Source of the DNA: an uncultured Pelagibacteraceae bacterium
Lineage (GTDB): Bacteria > Pseudomonadota > Alphaproteobacteria > Pelagibacterales > Pelagibacteraceae
Assembly (NCBI GenBank): GCA_902594235.1
Contig: CACJLJ010000001.1
Span: 310,001 to 374,000, forward strand
Reading direction: 5' to 3'
Length of the DNA stretch: 64,000 nucleotides
Numbering within the stretch: position 1 is the first letter of the stretch; each line of letters opens with the position of its first letter. The translations under genes were made by a program, and so were the position numbers. The notes below the pieces were generated by a model that was not told the DNA's origin, searched no databases, and worked only from the letters and a program-made list of their open reading frames with translations. Shown here in pieces: positions 20,617 through 31,719 of this stretch.

Positions 20617-22387
20617 CTTTTTTATAAAAATTTTTTTTTCTGAAGGTTTTTTTTTTGAATTTTTTTCTACTTTTTAGGTGTATTATATTTTTAGTGGGTC
20701 CATCCTTACTCAAATTTTCTAATTTTTGATAATGTTCAATTAATTCTATAGTTTTTTTTGATCTATTTTTTAAGTCAATAATATATTCAGGAATGATAAG
20801 ATTATTATCTATAATAATATCTAATTTCATTTTATTTTTTTTCTCAAAATAAGTTAAATCTTCAACAAAATTTTCTTTCATAAAATCTGAAATTTTTTCA
20901 CACACTTTAAGGTCTACAAATTTTGCTTTATTAATTATTGCCTTTAATTCAACTAATTTTAACAATTTTTGAGCAAAAGACTCATCAGTTAAATTGATTT
21001 TCCATTTTATTGCACTTTCTCTTAATCTTTGTCTGGACATTTCAAGTAAACCAAAATTGCTTATTCTACCAATTTGTATACGTGCTCTATCTGATCTACA
21101 TTTTTCTTTGAGTCTTTTTTCAACAAGCCTCCTGTTTCCGTAGCTTAGCATATCTATAAAATCAATTATTATTAATCCTGACAAATCTCTAATCTTTATT
21201 TGTCTCGCTATTTCATCAACAGCCTCTAGATTTGTGTCTAAAGCTGTACTTTCAACATTTTTTTGTTTAATAGAGCTCCCTGAGTTTATATCAATCGAAA
21301 CCAAAGCTTCAGTTGGGTTAATTACTAAGTAGCCGCCTGATTCTAATTTTATTTCGGAGTCAAATATTTGATTTAATTTTTGCTCTATCCCTTCCTCAAT
21401 AAAAAGCGGACTCTTTCCACGATATTTTTTAATTTTTTTTACATGTGAAGGCATCATCATTCTCATGAAATTTTGAGCTTTTTTGTAGCCCTCATTACCC
21501 TCTACAAAAATATTTTTTGTATTTTCATCATACATATCTCTTAAAGTTCTTTTTATTATTTCACTTTCTTGATGAATTAAACTAGGTGCAATTGAATTTA
21601 TTGCATTATCTTTTATTTGGTTCCAGGTATTTTTCAACGAGTCTAAATCACTATTAATTTCATTCTTTGTTTTATTGCTACCGGCTGTTCTAACTATTAA
21701 ACCCATTTCTTTAGGGATTTCAATTTCATTAAGAATAGATCTTATTTTTTTTCTATCTGCTGGATTAAAAATTTTCCTCGATATTCCACCACCTTTTGGG
21801 GTATTAGGCATTAATACAATATATTTTCCAGCGATAGATATAAATGTACTTAAAGCAGCTCCTTTTTGACCTCTCTCATCTTTTAAAACTTGAACCAAAA
21901 TTACTTGATTTGGTTTAATTACCTCTTGAATTTTATATCTTTTATGTTTCGCTTTTTTTTCGGATTTAAAATCTTTTTCTTCAATTGAGTTCTCTTTTTC
22001 TAAATTTTCATTATTTTCAATTGGATCATCTATTTCTAATTTACCCTCAGCAAGACTTTCGTTTTCTTTTGCCTCAACCTCTTTTGAAAGTTCTTCTCTA
22101 GCTTTTTCTTCTTCTTGTTTAATCCTCTCCAAATCACTTTTGGGTATTTGATAGTAATCCGATTGGATATCATTAAATGATAAGAAGCCATGTCTATCTC
22201 TTCCAAAATCTACAAATGCTGCTTGAAGTGACGGTTCTATTCTACTTACCTTTCCTAGGTAAATATTATTTTTTATTAGATTATTTCTTAAACCTTCGTA
22301 TTCGTAATCTTCAATATTGTTACCTGATTTAAGTACAACTCTAGTTTCATTTGGATGCGATGCATCGATATATAAATTTTTTTCCAT
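20609..22387 (-). CDS. rne: ribonuclease E/G family protein
   Basis: [34 protein letters not shown] (S1), [27 protein letters not shown]. Lys/Arg-rich tail. Confidence 0.92.
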   Translation of the reverse strand: MEKNLYIDASHPNETRVVLKSGNNIEDYEYEGLRNNLIKNNIYLGKVSRIEPSLQAAFVDFGRDRHGFLSFNDIQSDYYQIPKSDLERIKQEEEKAREELSKEVEAKENESLAEGKLEIDDPIENNENLEKENSIEEKDFKSEKKAKHKRYKIQEVIKPNQVILVQVLKDERGQKGAALSTFISIAGKYIVLMPNTPKGGGISRKIFNPADRKKIRSILNEIEIPKEMGLIVRTAGSNKTKNEINSDLDSLKNTWNQIKDNAINSIAPSLIHQESEIIKRTLRDMYDENTKNIFVEGNEGYKKAQNFMRMMMPSHVKKIKKYRGKSPLFIEEGIEQKLNQIFDSEIKLESGGYLVINPTEALVSIDINSGSSIKQKNVESTALDTNLEAVDEIARQIKIRDLSGLIIIDFIDMLSYGNRRLVEKRLKEKCRSDRARIQIGRISNFGLLEMSRQRLRESAIKWKINLTDESFAQKLLKLVELKAIINKAKFVDLKVCEKISDFMKENFVEDLTYFEKKNKMKLDIIIDNNLIIPEYIIDLKNRSKKTIELIEHYQKLENLSKDGPTKNIIHLKSRKKFKKKTFRKKNFYKKAK

Positions 22388-22487
22388 AGTTTGTTATTTT
22401 CTTGATAGTTTGACATAAATAATATTTAAAATTTTGTATTCTTCATTGCCTTAACTTTAACAAATTCCTTAATATAATGGAAACAAA

Positions 22488-24821
22488 ATGAATAGGATTT
22501 ATAAGAATATTTTTATAGGGTTTTTAAGTTTATTTTTGCTTATTTCTATTATTATTATAAGCATTTTATGGAATTTTTCGAATAACATACCAGATTATAA
22601 ATTTTTAAAGAATTACAAACCACCAGTTTCTAGTAAAGTTTATTCAGGAGATGGTGATTTAGTTGCTGATTTTTCTAAAGAAAAAAGAATTTTTGTTCCC
22701 ATCAATGCAGTACCAAAAAATGTAATAAATGCTTTTTTGTCAGCAGAGGATAAAAATTTTTTTAAACACCCAGGTATTGATGCAAAAGGGGTTGTAAGAG
22801 CAACAATAAATAATCTTAAAAACATTTTAACCTCAAAAAGATTAGAGGGGGCCTCTACTATTACCCAGCAAGTTGCTAAAAATTTTTTATTAACTAATGA
22901 AGTTAGCTTAAATAGAAAAATTAAAGAGGCTATTCTTGCTTTTAGAATAGAGAGAGCTTTAACAAAAAATAGAATTTTAGAGTTATATCTTAATCAAATT
23001 TACTTAGGTAGTGGAGCCTATGGTGTTGCTGCTGCAAGTTTAGAATATTTTGATAAATCCATTAAAGAACTTGACTATTCTGAAGCAGCATTATTAGCCG
23101 CCTTGCCTAAGGCGCCAAGTAAATACAATCCTTATCGAAATGAAGAATTGGCAAAATTTAGAAGAGACTTAGTGCTTAAAAATTTATTAGATAATAACTT
23201 TATTGATCAAAATCAATTTAACGATTTTAAAAAACAAAAAATTAATTTAAAAAAAACTAAAAAAGTTTTTCTTGAGGATGCACAATATTACATTGAAGAT
23301 GTTAGAAAAAACATTATTGAAAAACTTTCATATGATAAGGTTTATAAACAAGGTTTTAATATAAATACCCCTATTGATTTAGAATTACAATCTATAGCTA
23401 CAAATTCTCTTCGTGATGGTCTTATCGCATACGATCAAAGAAAAGGATGGAGAGGAGCTTTAGCAAATAAAAAATTAAAAAATTGGTCTCTTAATTTGGA
23501 AAAATTTGATTTAGAGGACTCTATAGGCTGGGAATTAGCAATTATTAAAGATGTGAGACAGTTCTCAGCTTTGATAGAGACTAAAAAAAACAAAAATGGA
23601 TATATTAATTATAAAGAAATTTCCTGGACTAAAAAAGAATTTAATGAATTGTTTAAAGTCGGAGACATAGTTTATGTTAAAAAAATTAAAGATAACAAAT
23701 ATTCTTTAAAACAAGTTCCTGAAATAAATGGCGGGATTGTTGTTATGGATCCATTTACAGGAAGAGTTCTTGCCATAAGTGGAGGATTTAGTTTTAAAAA
23801 TAGTGAGTTTAATAGAGCTTCTCAAGCTTTAAGACAACCAGGTTCAGCATTTAAACCATTTGTTTATGCTTTAGCCTTAGAGAATCAGTATACCCCAACC
23901 TCTATGATATTAGACGCACCACTAGTATTAGACCAAGGTTCTGATTTAAAAATGTGGAAACCAGAAAATTATGGAAAAAAGTTTTATGGTCCATCAACTT
24001 TAAGAGTTGGTCTTGAAAAATCTAGAAATTTGATGACTGTGAGAATTGCCCAAAATTTAGGGATAGATAAAATTGCAAAATTTTCAAGAGAGCTTGGAAT
24101 TTATGATAATCCTGAGGAACTTTTATCTATATCCTTAGGTTCAACTGAAACTACTTTACTAAAATTGACCTCAGCTTATTCATCTTTTGTAAATGGAGGT
24201 GAATTAATAAAACCGATACTAATAGATAGAGTCCAAGACAGTGAAGGTAATACTATTGTTAATAATGAAAAAAGATCATGTGTTAACTGTGATCAAATTT
24301 CATACCTAAGTGATGATTATCCAAAAATCAAAAACAACTATAAAAAGATTTTTTCCCCACAAACTGCTTATCAAATAACTTCTATTTTAGAAGGAGTTAT
24401 TCAAAGAGGTACTGGAAAAAAATTAAAAAAATTAAAATTAAATCTTGCAGGCAAAACAGGAACTACAAATGAAAATACGGATGCCTGGTTTATAGGTTTT
24501 ACCTCTAATTTAGTTATAGGTGTATATGTCGGTATGGATAATCCTGCACCATTAGGAAAATTTGAAACCGGTTCAAAAACTGCATTACCAGTTTTTGAAA
24601 ATTTTGTAAAAAAAGCAATCAAGAAGTATGATGCAAGACCCTTTAAAGCATCAGATGGAATAACATTGATGGTTGTAGACCCTTCTACTGGAGAAAAAGC
24701 AAAATTTTCATCCAAAAATACAATTGTTGAGGCTTATAAAAGTCAAAACATTATTGATGGAAAAGTTTTATATTCAAATAAGAATAGATTAGATCCAAAT
24801 AATATATTAAAGTTCTATTAA
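22488..24821 (+). CDS. mrcA: penicillin-binding protein 1A
   Basis: GT51 motif (EDKNFFKHPGIDAKGVVRA, EGASTITQQVAKNFLL), transpeptidase motifs RQPGSAFKPF and KTGTTNENTDAWFIGF. Confidence 0.95.
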   Translation: MNRIYKNIFIGFLSLFLLISIIIISILWNFSNNIPDYKFLKNYKPPVSSKVYSGDGDLVADFSKEKRIFVPINAVPKNVINAFLSAEDKNFFKHPGIDAKGVVRATINNLKNILTSKRLEGASTITQQVAKNFLLTNEVSLNRKIKEAILAFRIERALTKNRILELYLNQIYLGSGAYGVAAASLEYFDKSIKELDYSEAALLAALPKAPSKYNPYRNEELAKFRRDLVLKNLLDNNFIDQNQFNDFKKQKINLKKTKKVFLEDAQYYIEDVRKNIIEKLSYDKVYKQGFNINTPIDLELQSIATNSLRDGLIAYDQRKGWRGALANKKLKNWSLNLEKFDLEDSIGWELAIIKDVRQFSALIETKKNKNGYINYKEISWTKKEFNELFKVGDIVYVKKIKDNKYSLKQVPEINGGIVVMDPFTGRVLAISGGFSFKNSEFNRASQALRQPGSAFKPFVYALALENQYTPTSMILDAPLVLDQGSDLKMWKPENYGKKFYGPSTLRVGLEKSRNLMTVRIAQNLGIDKIAKFSRELGIYDNPEELLSISLGSTETTLLKLTSAYSSFVNGGELIKPILIDRVQDSEGNTIVNNEKRSCVNCDQISYLSDDYPKIKNNYKKIFSPQTAYQITSILEGVIQRGTGKKLKKLKLNLAGKTGTTNENTDAWFIGFTSNLVIGVYVGMDNPAPLGKFETGSKTALPVFENFVKKAIKKYDARPFKASDGITLMVVDPSTGEKAKFSSKNTIVEAYKSQNIIDGKVLYSNKNRLDPNNILKFY

Positions 24822-25916
24822 TGGAAGATAAATATATAAGTTTTAAAAAAGAAATTGAAAAAATAAATCAAAGAGTTAAGGAGTATCTTTGAAAAAAACG
24901 AAATTCAAAAAAAATTAGAAAAAAATAATTCTCTAATGTTAAAAGCCAATTTTTGGCAAGATAAAGTAAATTCAAAAATTATTGTTAAAGAAAAAAAATT
25001 ATACGAAGATTTAGTTAATTCTTTTAATAGCTCTGCAAAAAAAATGGTTGATTTGGATGAATTATATCAACTGGCAAATGAAGAAAATAATCAAAATATC
25101 AAGGAAGAAATATTTGAAAATATTAAAGATTTAAGAAACGAGGTTAAAAAAAATGAGATAAAATGTTTTTTATCAAAACAGATCGACTCTTCAGATTGTT
25201 ATATTGAAATTCACGCAGGTGCTGGAGGTACAGAGAGTCAAGATTGGGCAGATATGTTGAGAAGAATGTATTTAAAGTGGTCTGATTCTAAAAGATTTAA
25301 ATCACATCTAATAAGCGAGCATAGAGGAGATGAAGCTGGAATAAAATCATCAACAATCAAAATAGAGGGAGATTATGTTTTTGGTTTATTAAGAAGGGAG
25401 TCAGGAATACATAGATTAGTTAGAATTTCACCTTTTGATTCTGGAGCGAGAAGACACACAAGTTTTGCAAGTGTTTGGATATATCCAGTAGTAAATGAGG
25501 ATATTAGTATTGAAATTTTAGAAAAAGATTTAAGAGTAGATACATATCGAAGTAGTGGTGCTGGCGGACAACATGTTAATACAACAGATAGTGCTGTTAG
25601 AATAACTCACATACCTTCAAAAATAGTAGTACAATGTCAGAACGAAAGATCACAACATAAAAACAAAGAGACTTGTATGAATATGTTGAAAGCAAGATTG
25701 TATGACTTTGAAATAAAAAAAAAAGAAAAAGAGGCAGAAACGACGGAGTCTTCAAAATCAGAAATCGGGTGGGGACATCAAATCAGATCCTACGTTTTAC
25801 AGCCGTATCAACTAGTAAAAGATAATAGAACAAATTTTGAAAGCACAAATCCTGACAAGGTTTTAGATGGTGAAATTGATGGATTTCTTGAACAATCTTT
25901 GTATCAAATTAAATGA
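24821..25916 (+). CDS. prfB: peptide chain release factor 2, expressed by programmed +1 frameshift at CTT TGA (24887-24892)
   Basis: ATG 24821 opens MEDKYISFKKEIEKINQRVKEYL-TGA; skipping T24890 joins it to EKNEIQKKLEKNNSLMLKANFWQDK..., which contains RF2 GGQ (SGAGGQHVNTTDSAVR). Confidence 0.96.
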
Positions 25917-28099
25917 AAATAATATTTAAGTTTTTATTTATTTTATTCTTAATAATTTTTATTCCAATAGTCTATATAAGTATAGTGGGAATAGAGACAG
26001 ATAAATTTAATAATCAAATATCAAATAAGATTAAAGATTTTGATGAAAAATTAGAGATTAAATTAAAAAAAGTTAAATTAGTTTTAGATCCATTTAAATT
26101 TAGAATTAAAATTAAAACAGTTGGATCAAAATTCAATAGCCAAAATAATATTATAGAAATAGAAAGCATAAAAACTCAAATATCTTTGAGATCATTAATT
26201 GAAAATAGATTTTCAGTACAAAATTTAGAAATTTCTACAAAATCTATTGAAATAAAAAAATTAATATCTTTTTTAAGAACTTTTGAAAATTCACCAGAGC
26301 TTTTTATATTAGAAAAAACTTTAAACAAAGGCTTTATTATTGCTGATTTAAAATTGGAATTTGATTCTGAAGGGAATATTAAAAATAATTATACAATTAA
26401 TGGATTTATAAAAGATGCCAAGCTAAGTATTCTTAAAAAATATAACTTTAAAAATTTAGATTTGATATTTAAATTTCAAAAAAATGATTTAATTTTAAGT
26501 GATATAAATTTTATACTAAATAATTTAAATTTATCATCTAAAGAAATATCAATATCAAAAAATAAAAAAGATTATTTTGTAAAAGGAAATTTAAACCATA
26601 AAGAATTACAAATAAATGATATAAACATAGATTTATTTATTAAGCGGTTTTTACCAAAAATTGATGTAAAAAAATTAAGACTAAGTTCGAACAATGATTT
26701 TGCATTTAAGATAGATAATAAATTTTCATTTAATAATTTTGAACTAAATTCAAAAATATTGGTGAATGAATTTTCAATCAACAATGATTTTAATCTAAAA
26801 AATTATTTTTCAAATATAAAAGATAATTTTGTTTTTTCAGATCATGAAATATCTATTAAATATTTACAAGATGATTTATTTATAGATGGAAAAGGTAAAA
26901 TTTTAACTCAGGAAAATAATGATATAATTTCATATAATATTAATAAAAGCAAAAAAGTTTTAAATTTTAAGACTACATATAAAATTAATGACAATCCCTT
27001 AAATGTAGATTTTTTGAATTATAAGAAAAACATTAAAAATGAAGCTATAATTAAGTTAGAAGGCACCAGAAATAAACAAGGTGAGATTTTGATTAAATCA
27101 TTTTTATTTAACGAGAAAAAAAATGAAATAAATATTAAAAATCTTAATTTAAATAAAAGATTTAAAATAGTTGAATTAGATAGTTTGAGTCTTGATTACG
27201 TAGATAAAGATAATCAAAATAATAAAATCAAATTTTACTCAAAAAAAAATCAATATTATCTAGATGGTCAATCATTTAATGCTAATAAGCTAATTGAAGA
27301 TTTATTGTCTGAAAAAAAAAATACTGAATTATTTAATAGTAATACCAAGATAAAGATTAATATTGACCTAATTCGCTTGGATAAAGAATATGATTTATTT
27401 AACTTAAAAGGAGATATATTTTTAGACAATAAAGAAATAATAAAAGCTTATCTAGAGGGAAATTTTTCGAATGATGAAAAATTAAAATTTTCTGTTACCA
27501 ATGTCGATAATAATAAGATAACAACTTTATACGTTGATAAAGCTGAGCCTATAGTCAAAAGATATAAGTTTATAAAAGGATTTGAGCAAGGTGTCCTTGA
27601 TTTTTATAGTTCAAAAAAATCTGGTGGGTCCGTTTCACAACTTAAAATTTATGATTTTAAATTAAAAGAGTTACCTGTACTAACTAAGATATTAACATTG
27701 GCCTCTTTACAAGGAATAGCTGATATTTTATCTGGTGAAGGCATTGGTTTTGATGAATTTGAAATGAATTTTAAAAATAAAGGAAATTTAATGACAATAG
27801 ATGAAATCTATGCAATTGGGCCTGCTATATCTATTCTAATGGATGGTTATGTGGAAAAAAATAAGATTATAAGTTTGAGAGGGACATTGGTTCCTGCGAC
27901 TACTATTAATAAGTTTATCGGTTCTTTGCCAGTGCTAGGTAAAATATTAGTTGGTTCAAAAACTGGTGAAGGGGTTTTTGGAGTGAGCTTTAAGATAAAG
28001 GGTCCACCTAAAAAATTAGAAACTTCTGTAAATCCTGTAAAAACATTAACACCAAGATTTATTACCAGGACTTTAGAGAAAATAAAAAAATCTAATTAA
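25913..28099 (+). CDS. AsmA-like / YhdP-type inner-membrane-anchored protein
   Basis: N-terminal TM anchor, long beta-rich repetitive region, C terminus YKFIKGFEQGVLDFYSSKKSGGSVSQLKIYDFKLKELPVLTKILTLASLQGIADILSGEGIGFDEFEM typical of the AsmA-like C-terminal domain. Confidence 0.82.
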   Translation: MKIIFKFLFILFLIIFIPIVYISIVGIETDKFNNQISNKIKDFDEKLEIKLKKVKLVLDPFKFRIKIKTVGSKFNSQNNIIEIESIKTQISLRSLIENRFSVQNLEISTKSIEIKKLISFLRTFENSPELFILEKTLNKGFIIADLKLEFDSEGNIKNNYTINGFIKDAKLSILKKYNFKNLDLIFKFQKNDLILSDINFILNNLNLSSKEISISKNKKDYFVKGNLNHKELQINDINIDLFIKRFLPKIDVKKLRLSSNNDFAFKIDNKFSFNNFELNSKILVNEFSINNDFNLKNYFSNIKDNFVFSDHEISIKYLQDDLFIDGKGKILTQENNDIISYNINKSKKVLNFKTTYKINDNPLNVDFLNYKKNIKNEAIIKLEGTRNKQGEILIKSFLFNEKKNEINIKNLNLNKRFKIVELDSLSLDYVDKDNQNNKIKFYSKKNQYYLDGQSFNANKLIEDLLSEKKNTELFNSNTKIKINIDLIRLDKEYDLFNLKGDIFLDNKEIIKAYLEGNFSNDEKLKFSVTNVDNNKITTLYVDKAEPIVKRYKFIKGFEQGVLDFYSSKKSGGSVSQLKIYDFKLKELPVLTKILTLASLQGIADILSGEGIGFDEFEMNFKNKGNLMTIDEIYAIGPAISILMDGYVEKNKIISLRGTLVPATTINKFIGSLPVLGKILVGSKTGEGVFGVSFKIKGPPKKLETSVNPVKTLTPRFITRTLEKIKKSN

Positions 28100-29309
28100 A
28101 TTTTATTTTTAAGTGTCTTTTTTTACCTATTGAAAGTTTTAAAAAATTATCACTAAAATTTTTTTTATCGATGATTAATTTATCATCTTTAACTAAATTA
28201 TTATTTATTTTGACAGCGTTTCCTTTTATTAATCTACGAATTTCACTTTTTGAATTTTCTAATTTTGATAAAATAATCAAATCAATTATATTTAAATTTT
28301 TTTTATCTGTCTCAATTGATGGCAAATTATTACCAGTTGACCCTGATGAAAATATCTCCCTTGCGATTTTTTCAGATTTTTTTGCTTCTTTTTCTCCATG
28401 AAGCATTTTTGTTGTTTCATTAGCTAGTAATATCTTAAGATCATTAATATCATTACTCTTTAAATTATTAATTTCATTTAAATTTATATCAGTGAAAAAC
28501 TTTAAAAATTTAATAACATCTCTATCATCAGTATTTCTCCAAAATTGCCAATATTCAAATGGAGAAAATAGTTTTCTGTCTAGCCATACAGCTCCACTTT
28601 CAGTCTTTCCCATTTTTGCACCGGTTGCTAATGTGATAAGAGGAGTGGTCAATCCATAAGTTTGTTTTTTTGAAAATCTTTTAATTAATTCAACACCATT
28701 GACAATATTTCCCCATTGATCAGAACCCCCTATTTGTAAATCACAATCTTTTTTTTTATTTAATTCTAAAAAATCATAAGCCTGTAAGATCATGTAGTTA
28801 AATTCCATATAACTTAAAGATTGTTCTCTATCTAATCTTGTTTTAACACTTTCGAAAGTTAACATTCTATTTATTGTAAAGTGCTGACCAATTTCTCTTA
28901 AGAAAGAGATATAATTTAAATTTTTAAGCCACTTATAATTATTCACAAATATAGGCTTAATTTTTTTATCAGTCGAATTTAAATAGTTATTTAAAATCTT
29001 TTTGATATTTTTTGTATTTTTATCTATTTTTTGTTCAGATAAAATTTTACGAGTTTTATCTTTACCAGATGGATCTCCGATTCTTGTTGTTCCACCACCT
29101 AAAAGTACGATTGGTTGGTGACCATGTTTTTGCAATAGTCTTAAACACATTATCTGAAGCAAACTCCCTACATGAAGACTTTCTGCTGTACAATCAAACC
29201 CAATATATGCTTTAATCTTTTTTTTATCTAATAATTCAGATAATTCTTCTTCACTAGTACATTGATAGAAAAAACCTCTATCTTTAAATTCGTTTAAAAA
29301 TTTATTCAT
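28092..29309 (-). CDS. tyrS: tyrosyl-tRNA synthetase
   Basis: YIGFDCTAESLHVGSLLQI, LQIGGSDQWGNIVNGVELI, GAKMGKTESGAVWLD, C-terminal S4-like domain. ATG 29309 preferred over the 29327 start. Confidence 0.96.
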   Translation of the reverse strand: MNKFLNEFKDRGFFYQCTSEEELSELLDKKKIKAYIGFDCTAESLHVGSLLQIMCLRLLQKHGHQPIVLLGGGTTRIGDPSGKDKTRKILSEQKIDKNTKNIKKILNNYLNSTDKKIKPIFVNNYKWLKNLNYISFLREIGQHFTINRMLTFESVKTRLDREQSLSYMEFNYMILQAYDFLELNKKKDCDLQIGGSDQWGNIVNGVELIKRFSKKQTYGLTTPLITLATGAKMGKTESGAVWLDRKLFSPFEYWQFWRNTDDRDVIKFLKFFTDINLNEINNLKSNDINDLKILLANETTKMLHGEKEAKKSEKIAREIFSSGSTGNNLPSIETDKKNLNIIDLIILSKLENSKSEIRRLIKGNAVKINNNLVKDDKLIIDKKNFSDNFLKLSIGKKRHLKIKFN

Positions 29310-29356
29310 TTGCTTATAGTTCCACAATATACAAAATTTATTAAAAAAGAATATTT

Positions 29357-30505
29357 ATGAAAAAAAAAGTCTTTACTGCATTAGGACTTATGAGTGGCAC
29401 CTCTTTAGATGGAGTTGATTTATCTATAATTAAAACGGATGGTCATGGTGAATTTACACCAATTTTGGATGATTATTATGAATTTGATCAAAAATTACAG
29501 AAAAAAATACTTGATTTAAGGGATAGGCTTTCAGTTTCTCAAGATTTTCAAAAATATTCTTCAGATTTAGATAAGCTAGATAGAGAATATACTTTATTTA
29601 ATTCAAAAATTATCAATAAGAGTCTTAATAATTTTAAAGGGAAAATCGATCTAATAGGGTTTCATGGCCAAACTATTTTTCATGATTCCTCAAAAAAAAT
29701 TAGTCTACAACTTGGAAACGGTAAATTATTATCTCAAATTCTAAAGAGTATTGTTGTAAATGATTTTAGAAAAAAAGATCTTTTAAATGGTGGTCAAGGA
29801 GCACCTTTAACCCCAATATATCATAAATTATTATTTGATAATAAATTTAAAAAATTAAATAATTTTAAATCGGTTAACATCATTAATATTGGAGGAATTG
29901 CTAATATTACACAAATAGCAAATGAAAATGAATTAGGATTTAAACATATATATGCTTACGACATTGGGCCTGGAAATTGTTTGATTGATTCGTGGGTTAG
30001 AAAAAATTCAAAAAAAAAATTTGATTTGAAAGGTGAAATAGCTAAATCAGGTAAAATAAATGATTTAATTCTTAATCAAGCAATTGATAATTTTATAATT
30101 AATAATTATGACAGATCATTAGATATTAAAGATTTTGATGTTTCTTTTGTTAAAGGATTATCTTTTGAAGATGGATGTGCAACTTTAACTAAATTTTCAG
30201 CTTATCTAATTGCAGAGGGTATTAAATATCTAAGTAATTTAAATAACATCTCCAATAATATAAACTTAGTTTGTGGTGGGGGGAGAAAAAATATATTTTT
30301 AATTGAATTAATTAATGAGTTTTTAGATAATAAAGAAAAAGAATTAAAGAATATTGATGAATTTGATTTAAATGGGGACTTTATCGAGTCCCAGGCTTTT
30401 GGTTATTTAGCGGTAAGAAGCTATTTAAAGTTACCCATATCTTTCCCAAATACAACTAGATGTAAATCTCCAACTTTAGGAGGAACATTAAATAAAAATT
30501 TTTAA
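29357..30505 (+). CDS. anmK: anhydro-N-acetylmuramic acid kinase
   Basis: ALGLMSGTSLDGVDLSII, LIGFHGQTIFHD, NIGGIANIT, AYDIGPGNCLIDSWV. Confidence 0.96.
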   Translation: MKKKVFTALGLMSGTSLDGVDLSIIKTDGHGEFTPILDDYYEFDQKLQKKILDLRDRLSVSQDFQKYSSDLDKLDREYTLFNSKIINKSLNNFKGKIDLIGFHGQTIFHDSSKKISLQLGNGKLLSQILKSIVVNDFRKKDLLNGGQGAPLTPIYHKLLFDNKFKKLNNFKSVNIINIGGIANITQIANENELGFKHIYAYDIGPGNCLIDSWVRKNSKKKFDLKGEIAKSGKINDLILNQAIDNFIINNYDRSLDIKDFDVSFVKGLSFEDGCATLTKFSAYLIAEGIKYLSNLNNISNNINLVCGGGRKNIFLIELINEFLDNKEKELKNIDEFDLNGDFIESQAFGYLAVRSYLKLPISFPNTTRCKSPTLGGTLNKNF

Positions 30506-31158
30506 TATAATGCAGTTTCTTTTTTAATATATTTATCTAAAGTTTTTACTAGAGCATTTTCTTTTTTTGAAAAAAAATGATTCGATTCAGCGACAGACTC
30601 AAATTCAACTTTAATTCCTTTTTGAGAACTCAATCTTTTATTTAGTTCATTTATATATTCTACAGGAACAAGCTCATCTTTTTTTCCATAAACCATCATT
30701 CCAGAAGTTGGACATGGAGATAAAAAAGAAAAATCATAAACATTTGGTTGTGGAGATATGGCTATAAATCTATTAATTTCCGGCCTTCTCATTAGTAACT
30801 GCATCGCTATTAAAGAGCCAAAAGAAAAACCTGTAACCCAGCATTGTGAATTATCAAAATTTTCTCTTTCAAGCCAATCTAATGCTGCAGCTGCATCAGC
30901 AAGCTCTCCTTGACCATTATCAAATTCACCATCACTTTTACCAACACCTCTAAAATTAACTCTACAAACTGAAAAATCATTTTCCATAAATGTGTGAAAA
31001 GTTTCAACAACTACTTTATTATTCATTGTTCCACCATATTGAGGATGAGGCTGTAATACTAATGCTATAGGGGAAGTGTTTTTTTTACTTTTATAATATT
31101 TTGCCTCTAGCCTTCCAGCTGGTCCAGGAATAAATATTTCGATAATTTTGTTTTCCAT
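30502..31158 (-). CDS. alpha/beta hydrolase (COG2945-like)
   Basis: FIPGPAGRLEAKYY, LQPHPQYGGTMNNKVV, FRGVGKSDGEFDNGQGE, GFSFGSLIAMQLL. Confidence 0.88.
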   Translation of the reverse strand: MENKIIEIFIPGPAGRLEAKYYKSKKNTSPIALVLQPHPQYGGTMNNKVVVETFHTFMENDFSVCRVNFRGVGKSDGEFDNGQGELADAAAALDWLERENFDNSQCWVTGFSFGSLIAMQLLMRRPEINRFIAISPQPNVYDFSFLSPCPTSGMMVYGKKDELVPVEYINELNKRLSSQKGIKVEFESVAESNHFFSKKENALVKTLDKYIKKETALY

Positions 31159-31232
31159 AATTGTTATTGATTATTATTCTCAAAAAAAAATTACGTTTAT
31201 CACAACTGCGTGACAAAATGTTAATTTTTTTT

Positions 31233-31267
31233 TAGTCAAGATACTTGACTATTTTAGTCAGGTTTAT
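31233..31267. promoter_or_regulatory. IscR/Rrf2-type operator: TAGTCAAG-ATA-CTTGACTA-TTT-TAGTCAGG
   Basis: 31241-31267 ATACTTGACTATTTTAGTCAGGTTTAT resembles the IscR type 1 site; an extra TAGTCAAG at 31233-31240 gives two overlapping inverted repeats just upstream of the iscR ATG at 31293. Confidence 0.75.
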
Positions 31268-31292
31268 ATATACCCTTATAAATTGCGGATTT

Positions 31293-31718
31293 ATGAAACT
31301 TACTTCAAAAGGCAGATATGCTGTTATGGCTTTAGCGGACTTGGCGAGATTTGATAATATCAGCCCAGTTTCATTAAGGGATATTTCATTAAGACAAGGT
31401 ATTTCTTTAGATTATTTAGAGCAAATTTTTTCAAAGTTAAGAAAAAAAGAAATTGTTCAGAGTATAAGAGGAACACAAGGCGGGTATGTATTAAATAAAA
31501 AAGCCAAAGATATAAAACTTACAAATATTTTTGATGCAGTTGATGAAAAAGTAAAAACTGTTCAATGTAAAAAAGAATCTAAAAAAGGATGTAATGGCAA
31601 ATCCACTAAATGTTTAACCCATAACCTTTGGGATGAACTTGAAAATCATATTAATAATTTTTTTAAAGAAAAAAGTTTAGAGGATTTGGTTAAAGAAAAT
31701 ATTGAGAGAAGAATTTAA
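31293..31718 (+). CDS. iscR: Rrf2-family Fe-S regulator, IscR-like
   Basis: [38 protein letters not shown], and three Cys ([21 protein letters not shown]). Confidence 0.93.
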   Translation: MKLTSKGRYAVMALADLARFDNISPVSLRDISLRQGISLDYLEQIFSKLRKKEIVQSIRGTQGGYVLNKKAKDIKLTNIFDAVDEKVKTVQCKKESKKGCNGKSTKCLTHNLWDELENHINNFFKEKSLEDLVKENIERRI

Positions 31719-31719
31719 T

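Noticed and set aside
24821-24935. In-frame TGA near the start of prfB, which could be read as a pseudogene or a truncated ORF
   Set aside because: CTTTGA with an upstream AAGGAG and an exact +1 join to the RF2 frame is the classical autoregulatory frameshift, so the gene is intact.
31245-31292. Extended iscR start at 31245 (MTILVRFIYTLINCGF...)
   Set aside because: The extension overlaps the operator; homologues begin at [14 protein letters not shown] (ATG 31293).
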